Shown here in pieces: positions 1-5,139 of a stretch of DNA of 6,036 bases. Positions within the stretch are counted from its first letter, which is position 1. Each line of letters starts with the position of its first letter. Origin of the DNA: JABSOG01 sp047617105 (lineage in GTDB: Bacteria > Pseudomonadota > Gammaproteobacteria > Enterobacterales > Alteromonadaceae); the NCBI GenBank assembly GCA_047617105.1, contig JBLGCB010000418.1:1-6036 (forward strand), written 5' to 3'. Under the pieces are notes generated by a model that was not told the DNA's origin, searched no databases, and saw nothing but the letters and a program-made list of their open reading frames with translations. The position numbers were made by a program, and so were the translations under genes.

Positions 1-579
1 GGTGTAGATTTTGGCCATGCTCAACGTACCAAAAAAGGATGTTTCAATCATTTCTCCAGGACCAAACGCCAGTTCTACCGCATTACCAATACTGTTTGAT
101 TGCACTGTGGGTAATAGCAAACCGGTGGCAATGATGGTGGCGATGGCGAAAATCCATGCATACCATTTTTGGCCCATGGCTTTTTCAATATAAAAAGCCG
201 GACCACCACGATATTGACCATCTTCTTCTACTTTATAGATTTGTGCCAGCGTCGATTCGATATAAGCGGTAGAGGCACCTAAAAAGGCCACGATCCACAT
301 CCAGAATACTGCACCGGGTCCACCAAAACCAATGGCGGCGGCGACCCCTGCGATATTACCAGTACCAACACGGCCTGACAGCGAGACGGCAAGTGCCTGA
401 AACGACGAAATACCTTTGTCAGAGCTTTTGCCAGAAAACAGCAATCGCCACATTTCGCGAAATAATCGAACCTGAACAAAACGGGTCTTTATTGAGAAAA
501 ATAAACCAGCCCCGAGGCAAAGATAAATCAATGCGGGACTCCATATAATACTATTTAAAAAATTGACAATGTCTTGCAC
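1..579 (-). CDS. AGCS-family sodium:alanine/glycine symporter, N-terminal part (cut by left edge)
   Basis: This is an inner-membrane secondary transporter that, by family, couples Na+ (or H+) entry to uptake of small neutral amino acids such as alanine or glycine. The visible 193 residues begin at a GTG at 579-577. A GGAG lies six bases upstream of it and an in-frame TAA seven codons upstream, so no longer start is possible. Residues 10-30 form a first membrane helix. Residues 70-79 (RVGTGNIAGV) are the conserved glycine-rich stretch of the family. Residues 86-101 (GGPGAVFWMWIVAFLG) match the sodium:alanine symporter signature at every position. Further hydrophobic segments lie near 90-104 and 138-157, and RGGPAFYIEKAMG at 124-136 is also typical. 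Family members run to roughly 450-540 residues, so about 40% is seen and the stop lies beyond the left edge. No frameshift is visible. The gene is divergent from the DUF1302 operon and no functional link is evident. The family call is firm; the exact substrate is not determinable. Confidence 0.95.
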   Translation of the reverse strand, partial: MQDIVNFLNSIIWSPALIYLCLGAGLFFSIKTRFVQVRLFREMWRLLFSGKSSDKGISSFQALAVSLSGRVGTGNIAGVAAAIGFGGPGAVFWMWIVAFLGASTAYIESTLAQIYKVEEDGQYRGGPAFYIEKAMGQKWYAWIFAIATIIATGLLLPTVQSNSIGNAVELAFGPGEMIETSFFGTLSMAKIYT

Positions 580-617
580 GACGAACTCCGGTTTTTATCA
601 TTTTGTGTGCTTTATAT

Positions 618-634
618 GCTGCACAATATGCAGC
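618..634. promoter_or_regulatory. Candidate operator dyad in the symporter leader/promoter region
   Basis: GCTGCA and TGCAGC face each other across five bases, a perfect 6-bp-arm dyad. The same stretch can be read as a direct repeat, ATATGCTGC (614-622) and ATATGCAGC (626-634), with a 12-base period. It lies about 40 bases upstream of the symporter GTG. On the minus strand it sits just upstream of a TATAAA (617-612) that could serve as a -10 box, although no good -35 is visible. An operator or a short leader hairpin are both possible. No regulator can be named. Confidence 0.35.
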
Positions 635-682
635 GTTTTGTGTTGGTGGGTAAAGTATCATAGTACTGGGAGATCGTCTACT

Positions 683-734
683 GCGAGGCAGGTAGTTGTG
701 GGGAGCTGCTTTGTTTGTGGCAGTGGTGCCTCGC
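683..734. other. GC-richer long hairpin with 8-bp perfect arms
   Basis: GCGAGGCA (683-690) and TGCCTCGC (727-734) are perfect complements enclosing 36 bases. Inside, CTGC (706-709) can pair with GCAG (720-723). A small hairpin, GCTGT-AACG-ACAGC (733-746), follows immediately, and GAGCTG (703-708) can alternatively pair with CAGCTC (743-748). The island is richer in G and C than its flanks. It has no U-tract on either side, so it is not a standard terminator. It could be a structured RNA, a relic of a small repetitive element, or chance. The pairing is seen directly; the function is unknown. Confidence 0.35.
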
Positions 735-760
735 TGTAACGACAGCTCAGCACTAATTTT

Positions 761-801
761 TGGAATGCGTATACATTATTTCTTTGGAATACGCATACAT
801 T
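761..801. repeat. Two imperfect 17-bp direct repeats, 24-nt period, that also form a dyad
   Basis: The sequence TGGAATGCGTATACATT (761-777) recurs as TGGAATACGCATACATT (785-801) with two differences, start to start 24 bases. Because the cores are near-palindromic, ATGCGTAT (765-772) and ATACGCAT (789-796) are also exact inverted repeats across 16 bases. Paired sites about two helical turns apart are typical of a dimeric or cooperative DNA-binding protein. The repeat lies about 185 bases from the symporter start and about 590 from the DUF1302 start, so the target promoter is uncertain. Confidence 0.45.
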
Positions 802-924
802 TCGATTAACCACCCTATACCGTAATACAATTAAAATCGCCTAATCGCTGAAAAAAGCAGCAAAAGAAAAATAAAAAAAACCGTGTATTAGCCAACGCCC
901 AAGCATAAATCCATTATTTTTCAA

Positions 925-941
925 TGGTTAATGATTAACCA
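925..941. promoter_or_regulatory. 17-bp perfect palindrome TGGTTAAT-G-ATTAACCA (candidate operator)
   Basis: Two exact 8-bp arms flank a single central base, the form expected of a binding site for a dimeric helix-turn-helix repressor such as a TetR- or GntR-type protein. One further half-site, GATTAACCA, lies at 804-812, and related GTTAAT half-sites lie at 1139-1157. The adjoining CCAGTTGG (939-946) has its exact complement CCAACTGG at 1035-1042. No regulator gene is present in the window, so the binding protein is not identified. Confidence 0.5.
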
Positions 942-1063
942 GTTGGTAAGTTAGAGTAATTACTTCAAACAGACGTTTGGTATTTGTCTGCATTGGATAA
1001 AAGGTTTATTTTGTTGTATTTCAGCTATTTAACCCCAACTGGTAAGATGTCTTGCTGGCAAAG

Positions 1064-1081
1064 TTAGAACTTGTGTTCTAA
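1064..1081. promoter_or_regulatory. Inverted repeat TTAGAAC-N4-GTTCTAA
   Basis: Perfect 7-bp arms are separated by TTGT, giving an 18-bp dyad about 310 bases upstream of the DUF1302 start. The geometry suits either a dimer-binding operator or a short hairpin. It is AT-rich and lacks a following U-run, so it is not a terminator. A weaker 6-bp hairpin, CCTTTG/CAAAGG (1100-1119), lies just downstream. Confidence 0.3.
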
Positions 1082-1137
1082 ACTCTTTGTCGGGGTCAGC
1101 CTTTGATGTAAAACAAAGGGCAACAAAAATGGTTGTA

Positions 1138-1158
1138 AATTAACGGCATAAGTTAATT
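1138..1158. promoter_or_regulatory. Inverted repeat AATTAAC-N7-GTTAATT
   Basis: Perfect 7-bp arms are separated by seven bases. The arms contain the GTTAAT half-site of the palindrome at 925-941, but facing the other way and more widely spaced. If one protein reads GTTAAT, this would be a second, lower-affinity site. It lies about 235 bases upstream of the DUF1302 start codon. The sequence match is direct; a shared regulator is inference. Confidence 0.35.
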
Positions 1159-1314
1159 CTGTGATCTTTTTAAGACCTTGCGTAACGGCATGAATGATGT
1201 AATTATTCACGCCAGACTGTTCTGCGCTACTCTGGGCTAAGTCATCTGGTTGAAGTACCGAACCATATACTGCTCAAATGAGGCCGAAATAGGGCACCAA
1301 TAAATTAAACGTAA

Positions 1315-1344
1315 TTGTTACTGTTACATAACAACCTATATAAC
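1315..1344 (+). promoter_or_regulatory. Candidate sigma-70 promoter for the DUF1302-DUF1329 operon
   Basis: TTGTTA (1315-1320) can act as a -35 box. TATATA (1337-1342, spacing 16) or TATAAC (1339-1344, spacing 18) can act as the -10. Transcription would begin near 1350, giving a leader of about 40 bases before the ATG at 1392. TTGTTA also pairs as a dyad with TAACAA (1329-1334), so a bound protein would cover the -35 and spacer. GTTAC occurs twice within it (1317-1321, 1323-1327). The call rests on box similarity only. Confidence 0.4.
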
Positions 1345-1361
1345 TACTACCTACTACCTAC
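1344..1361 (+). repeat. Short CTACTAC tandem repeat in the 5' leader
   Basis: The 7-base unit CTACTAC is present twice and followed by a partial third copy (CTAC), directly after the candidate -10 box and before the ribosome binding site. Copy-number change here would alter leader length but not the reading frame, because it lies outside the coding region. It may simply be low-complexity leader sequence. Confidence 0.4.
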
Positions 1362-1376
1362 GACTTGGATGGAGAT

Positions 1377-1383
1377 AGGGGAG
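1377..1383 (+). promoter_or_regulatory. Ribosome binding site deciding the DUF1302 start
   Basis: AGGGGAG lies eight bases upstream of the ATG at 1392. This strong Shine-Dalgarno supports that ATG over the in-frame TTG at 1365, whose extra nine residues (MDGDRGDNN) would put an acidic, hydrophilic stretch in front of a normal signal peptide. Confidence 0.85.
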
Positions 1384-1391
1384 ATAATAAT

Positions 1392-3488
1392 ATGAAGAAA
1401 GGGCCTGGTATATTTACCAAAAAGCCAATTGCTCAGGGGGTCGCGGCAGCTGTTTTAGCATTGTCAATGTCATCGGCATCCGCAGCAAAGTTTGAAATGG
1501 GCGGTTTCGAACTGACCTTCGACTCGACGTTTGCCATTGGCGCCTCGTGGCGGGTAGAAGATCGTGATTACAATCGGATTGGTAAAGCAAGCGATCCGCG
1601 TTTTAACTGGACCGGTTACAATCCGGCTGTTCATACCGCTTTGCCTGTCAGCAGTCCAAGTTCTAATGAGGTATGGTCATCGTTTGATAGCGGCAGCTAT
1701 TCAAGTAATGGTGATGCTGGTAATCTGAATTTCAACGCTGGCGAAACGTTTTCCAAAATCTTTAAAGGCACTCACGACCTTGATTTAAATCACGGTAGTT
1801 GGGGTATCTTTAGTCGATTCACTTATTTCTATGATTTCGAAATGATGGATGAAAGTCGTCCATTTGATCGTCCGGTCAGTGGCACCAGTTATGAGCCTTG
1901 TCAGGATTCAGAAGCGAAAAGCCTCTCTTGTCGCGATTTCAGAATGTTGGATACCTATGTGTATGCCGATTTTGATTTGAATGATGGCGAAAACCCGTTG
2001 TCAGTGCGTATCGGTCGCCAGGTATTAAACTGGGGGGAAAGCGCCTTAATCTCTCACGGTATCAATAATAACCCGGTCGATATTGCCCGTCTTAAAGCCC
2101 CTGGTGCTGAGTTAAAAGAAGCATTTATTCCGGTCGGTATGGCGTGGTTCGCTTTGGGTATTACAGAACTTATCAATGCTGAATTCTATTATCAGTATGA
2201 TTGGCAAGAAACCTATTTACCGACCCCGGGTAGCTACTTCTCGACCAATGATTTTGCCGGTGCTGGTGGTTACTATAACACTGTGCAACTGGGTTTTGGT
2301 GGAGCGCCTGAAACTGATACTGTTTCTGTGTTAAACGACTTGAACAATTTATATGCCACGGCTGCGGCGTTGGGTATTGATGCCAGCACACCAGCGGGTC
2401 AAGCGACTTTGGCGGGTTTATATGTTGGTGCTTTCCCTCGTAAGTCAACATTACGCCTTAAAGGTGGTATTGGCGAAAATGAAGCGGATGACAGTGGCCA
2501 GTTTGGAGCCAAAGTCAGTATGATAGTACCTCAGTTAAATGATACTGAGTTTGCGCTTTATTTTATGAATTACCACAGCAACCGTCCGTTATTCTCGGGT
2601 ATTGCGTCTAACTTCACGACACCTGCATTAATGGCCGATTTGGCTTATATCGCTGCCAATGAAATCACCATTGGTAATATGGAAAACCTGCAAGCTTATT
2701 CTAAGGTTATCGTTGAATATCCTGAGGATATTAAACTGTTGGGCTTCAGCTTTAATACCGCCATTGGTGAAACTGCTGTAGCGGGTGAAATCAGCTTCCG
2801 TCAAGATGAACCATTGCAGATTGATGATGTTGAAATCTTGTTTGCCGGTATGCCACAACAGCTGGCAGCAGACGGTGTGCCAGATGCTTTGTATCGTGCC
2901 GATCTCACCGGGATTTCGCAAATGCAAGCGCCACCGCCAGGCGGATATGCCCAAGGTTATATCCTCAGTGATACCACTCAGGCGCAGCTAACCTTCACTC
3001 ATTTGTTCGGCCCTACTTTTGGCATGGATAATTTTGTCATGTTGGCAGAACTTGGTGTTACCGTGATCAACGATATGCCTGACCAGTCAGTGATACGTTT
3101 AAATGGCCCAGGTACTGATCGTAGTGGTCCACTGGTGGGTCGTGAAGGTATTCAAGCAGCGTTGGAACATGGTCCAGAGACCAACCCGTTCCCAACCAAA
3201 ACGGCTTGGGGTTATCGCTTAGTGGCGAAGGCTGATTATAACAATGTCTTTGATGGCGTTAATATGTCTCCTCGCGTGGTGTTCTCACATGACGTCAATG
3301 GTATAACGCCAGATCCGATTTTCTTGTTTGTTGAAGACAGAAAATCTTTGGGTCTTTCCCTCACCTTTGATTATCAGAGCCGTATCTCCGCAGACGTGTC
3401 TTATAATCGTTTCTGGGGTGGCCAGGGCACGACCAATAACTTCGCTGATCGTGATTATGTTTCATTCAGCATTAAATATTCAATTTAA
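1392..3488 (+). CDS. DUF1302 family outer-membrane protein (probable beta-barrel)
   Basis: The product is an exported 698-residue protein of the DUF1302 (PF06980) family, predicted to form an outer-membrane barrel. The reaction or cargo is unknown; members are often found beside genes for lipids, sterols or other hydrophobic compounds. Residues 1-31 form a signal peptide: a lysine-rich start, a hydrophobic core near 16-26, and an A-S-A cleavage site before AKFEMGG. Family-like blocks follow: GDAGNLNFNAGETFSKIFKG (from 108), RIGRQVLNWGES (206-217), NNPVDIARLKAPGAELKEAF (226-245), AVAGEISFRQDEPLQIDD (462-479) and SPRVVFSHDVNGITPDP (626-642). The C-terminus (YVSFSIKYSI) alternates hydrophobic residues like a last barrel strand but ends in Ile rather than the usual Phe. 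Two cysteines, 170 and 180, could form a disulfide. An alanine-rich, helix-like stretch near 310-350 interrupts the strand pattern and may be a loop or plug. The gene is first in an operon with the DUF1329 gene, 37 bases before it. The family call is strong; the role is inferred. Confidence 0.93.
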   Translation: MKKGPGIFTKKPIAQGVAAAVLALSMSSASAAKFEMGGFELTFDSTFAIGASWRVEDRDYNRIGKASDPRFNWTGYNPAVHTALPVSSPSSNEVWSSFDSGSYSSNGDAGNLNFNAGETFSKIFKGTHDLDLNHGSWGIFSRFTYFYDFEMMDESRPFDRPVSGTSYEPCQDSEAKSLSCRDFRMLDTYVYADFDLNDGENPLSVRIGRQVLNWGESALISHGINNNPVDIARLKAPGAELKEAFIPVGMAWFALGITELINAEFYYQYDWQETYLPTPGSYFSTNDFAGAGGYYNTVQLGFGGAPETDTVSVLNDLNNLYATAAALGIDASTPAGQATLAGLYVGAFPRKSTLRLKGGIGENEADDSGQFGAKVSMIVPQLNDTEFALYFMNYHSNRPLFSGIASNFTTPALMADLAYIAANEITIGNMENLQAYSKVIVEYPEDIKLLGFSFNTAIGETAVAGEISFRQDEPLQIDDVEILFAGMPQQLAADGVPDALYRADLTGISQMQAPPPGGYAQGYILSDTTQAQLTFTHLFGPTFGMDNFVMLAELGVTVINDMPDQSVIRLNGPGTDRSGPLVGREGIQAALEHGPETNPFPTKTAWGYRLVAKADYNNVFDGVNMSPRVVFSHDVNGITPDPIFLFVEDRKSLGLSLTFDYQSRISADVSYNRFWGGQGTTNNFADRDYVSFSIKYSI

Positions 3489-3525
3489 CGCTAGTTTCAG
3501 TGTTTGAAAAAGAGGTTTTTTAAGA

Positions 3526-4890
3526 ATGAAAAAGTTAACCCTGATTGCATCAGCATTAACGCTGGTGCTGACATCTTCGGCTGCGACGGCCAAGTTGTCA
3601 CCAGCAGACGTTGCTAAGCTAGGCACCACACTCACGCCGTTAGGTGGTGAGAAAGCGGGCAATGCTGATGGTAGTATTCCTGCTTGGAACAATGGTATTA
3701 CTCAGCCTCCGGCTGGTTATAACCCAGGTGATCACCATCCTGACCCATTTAGTGATGACAAGGTACTGGTGACCATCACCAAAGCCAACGTTGATCAATA
3801 CAAGGCGAATTTATCGCCGGGTCAAGTTAAAATGTTTGACACATATCCTGATACTTACTCGATGAAAGTGTATCAGACCCGTCGTTCGGCGTCTTTTCCG
3901 CAGTTTGTTTATGATGCGACCAAAAAATACGCTTCTACCGCCGAGTTGGTGACTGAAGGTAATGGTATTAAAGGCACCGCGATTGGTATTCCATTCCCAA
4001 TTCCAAAGACTGGTTTGGAAGCGATTTGGAACCATAACCTGCGTTTTCGTGGTATTAATGCCAAACGTTGGGGCGGCCAAGCGGCACCAACGGCGTCGGG
4101 CAGTTATACCCTGATTGGTTTTGATGACAAGATGATGTTTAAGTATGCTGAACCGTCAGTGACACCAGCAGATTTAGAAAAAGAGAATGTGTTGTTTAAG
4201 TTTAAGCAAAAAGTCACCGTGCCTGCGCGTTTGGCCGGTACTGCTTTGCTGGTCTATGAAACAATGGATCAAATCAAAACTCCACGCCAAGCATGGACCT
4301 ATAACACCGGTCAACGTCGTGTTCGTCGTGCACCCAATGTGGCATATGATGCCCCGGGAACAGCGTCGGATGGTTTGAGAACCACAGATGACTTCGATAT
4401 GTTTAATGGTTCACCAAACCGTTATAACTGGGCACTTAAAGGCAAGAAAGAGCTTTATATCCCATACAATACTTATCAGTTGCACAGCGACAGTCTGAAG
4501 TATGACGATATTTTGCAGCCGGGTCATATCAATCCTGAGCATGTTCGTTGGGAAAAACACCGGGTCTGGGAAGTGGAAGCAACCCTCAAAGAAGGCACTC
4601 GCCATGTTTATGGCAAACGGGTGTTTTATATCGATGAAGATAGCTGGCAGATTTATATCACCGATATGTATGACAACCGTAATGAGTTATTCCGCTTGGG
4701 TGTTGCCCACGGCATAAATTATTACGATGTACCAACCCAGTGGAGTACGCTGGACGTATACCATGATTTCAACTCACGTCGTTATCTGGCCATTGGTTTG
4801 GATAATGAAGAGCAAATGTATAACTTCTCACAGAAGTTTACTGATAAAGACTTCACTCCCGCGGCCTTGCGTCGTGAAGGGCGTCGTTAA
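3526..4890 (+). CDS. DUF1329 family periplasmic protein (LolA/LolB-like fold expected)
   Basis: The product is a 454-residue secreted protein of the DUF1329 (PF07044) family. This family is generally thought to resemble the lipoprotein carriers LolA/LolB and so may shuttle a hydrophobic ligand across the periplasm; this is inference. A signal peptide covers residues 1-22, ending A-T-A before KLSP. The mature protein has no cysteine, so it is not a lipoprotein. Diagnostic blocks are LTPLGGEKAGNADGSIPAWN (36-55), HPDPFSDDK (71-79), GIPFPIP (154-160) with GLEAIWNHNLRFRG (163-176), AWTYNTGQRRVRRAP (256-270), GLRTTDDFDMFNGSPNRYNW (283-302), and VRWEKHRVWEVEATLKEGTR (340-359) leading into KRVFYIDEDSW (364-374). 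The length is normal for the family. AGAGG ten bases before the ATG is a modest ribosome binding site. The 37-base gap from the DUF1302 gene has no terminator, so the two are co-transcribed, and a strong terminator follows. The family call is strong; the ligand is unknown. Confidence 0.94.
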   Translation: MKKLTLIASALTLVLTSSAATAKLSPADVAKLGTTLTPLGGEKAGNADGSIPAWNNGITQPPAGYNPGDHHPDPFSDDKVLVTITKANVDQYKANLSPGQVKMFDTYPDTYSMKVYQTRRSASFPQFVYDATKKYASTAELVTEGNGIKGTAIGIPFPIPKTGLEAIWNHNLRFRGINAKRWGGQAAPTASGSYTLIGFDDKMMFKYAEPSVTPADLEKENVLFKFKQKVTVPARLAGTALLVYETMDQIKTPRQAWTYNTGQRRVRRAPNVAYDAPGTASDGLRTTDDFDMFNGSPNRYNWALKGKKELYIPYNTYQLHSDSLKYDDILQPGHINPEHVRWEKHRVWEVEATLKEGTRHVYGKRVFYIDEDSWQIYITDMYDNRNELFRLGVAHGINYYDVPTQWSTLDVYHDFNSRRYLAIGLDNEEQMYNFSQKFTDKDFTPAALRREGRR

Positions 4891-4901
4891 AAGCGCTTGA
4901 T

Positions 4902-4926
4902 ACGGCCAGCATTCGCTGGCCGTTTT
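4902..4926 (+). terminator. Intrinsic terminator after the DUF1329 gene
   Basis: ACGGCCAGC (4902-4910) pairs perfectly with GCTGGCCGT (4915-4923) over a four-base ATTC loop, giving a GC-rich 9-bp stem followed directly by a short T-run (4923-4926). It begins 11 bases after the TAA of the DUF1329 gene. The T-run is short, so some read-through into the YCF48-like gene is possible. Confidence 0.88.
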
Positions 4927-4952
4927 ACATTTTGAAGTCAAAAAATAAATCC

Positions 4953-5022
4953 TTAACAATAAACGCACCAACTGAATTCATTCAGGTAATAAAATACGGG
5001 TTTTTTTAGTGTTTATTGTTAA
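4953..5022. repeat. 12-bp perfect inverted repeat spanning 70 bases, upstream of the YCF48-like gene
   Basis: TTAACAATAAAC (4953-4964) and GTTTATTGTTAA (5011-5022) are exact complements around 46 bases. The stem could grow by a G-T and a C-G pair inward. Inside is a smaller dyad, CTGAAT-TC-ATTCAG (4972-4985), and a run of seven T (5001-5007). Overlapping it, TTAATG (5019-5024) can pair instead with CATTAA (5033-5038), so two foldings compete. The element could be a pair of operator half-sites, a leader structure controlling read-through, or a tiny relic element with terminal repeats. No function can be assigned from sequence alone. Confidence 0.5.
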
Positions 5023-5085
5023 TGGTTTATGACATTAATTACTTACACCAAGTGTGTTTAGGTTCTGTTTTCTAATTAAGCACTT

Positions 5086-5091
5086 TATGAT
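5086..5091 (+). promoter_or_regulatory. Possible -10 box (TATGAT) for the YCF48-like gene
   Basis: TATGAT matches the -10 consensus at five of six positions and lies 48 bases upstream of the ATG. At the expected distance the -35 region (around 5063-5068, TTCTGT) is poor, so an activator would be needed if this is the real promoter. An independent promoter is expected because a terminator stands between this gene and the preceding operon. Confidence 0.3.
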
Positions 5092-5139
5092 AAAACACTA
5101 CTTTTTCGCTGATTCTACAACAAACTATAAGATAAATTT

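Larger units (their letters stand above)
580..1391. other. Long divergent intergenic region rich in dyad elements
   Basis: About 810 bases separate the two divergent start codons, far more than two ordinary promoters need. All six frames are broken by stops. The longest ATG-started frames I noticed are about 14-16 codons and have no good ribosome binding site, so I call no gene. The stretch is AT-rich except for a GC-richer island near 683-750. It contains several inverted repeats, listed separately. The hexamer GTTAAT or its complement occurs five times (805-810, 927-932, 934-939, 1139-1144, 1152-1157). This is several-fold more than the roughly one I would expect by chance at this base composition. 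The layout suggests multi-site transcriptional control of the DUF1302 operon, the symporter, or both, or an unrecognised small RNA. No tRNA and no riboswitch that I recognise is present. Confidence 0.6.

Noticed and set aside
279..479. A 66-codon minus-strand frame inside the symporter gene
   Set aside because: It overlaps the symporter in another frame and has no family resemblance, whereas the symporter frame carries the full signature motif.
766..810. A 14-codon ATG frame (RIH...RIH) formed by the 24-base repeat
   Set aside because: It has no usable Shine-Dalgarno spacing, and the repeated peptide is simply a result of the DNA repeat having a period divisible by three.
1035..1053. Possible FadR operator beginning ACTGGT
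   Set aside because: The first half-site fits but the second half lacks the ACCAGT complement, so I keep it only as part of a low-interest observation.
1160..1180. Possible CRP site beginning CTGTGATCT
   Set aside because: Only the left half-site is present; the right half does not match TCACA.
1190..1240. A 16-codon ATG frame (MNDVIIHARLFCATLG) in the spacer
   Set aside because: It is too short, lacks a ribosome binding site and has no recognisable leader-peptide codon bias.
1365..1391. TTG start at 1365 adding nine residues to the DUF1302 protein
   Set aside because: The ATG at 1392 has a strong AGGGGAG eight bases upstream and gives a normal signal peptide. The extension is acidic, starts with TTG and has no ribosome binding site of its own.
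2173..2954. Minus-strand open frames within the DUF1302 gene
   Set aside because: They are out-of-frame shadows of a well-supported gene, with no ribosome binding site or recognisable product.
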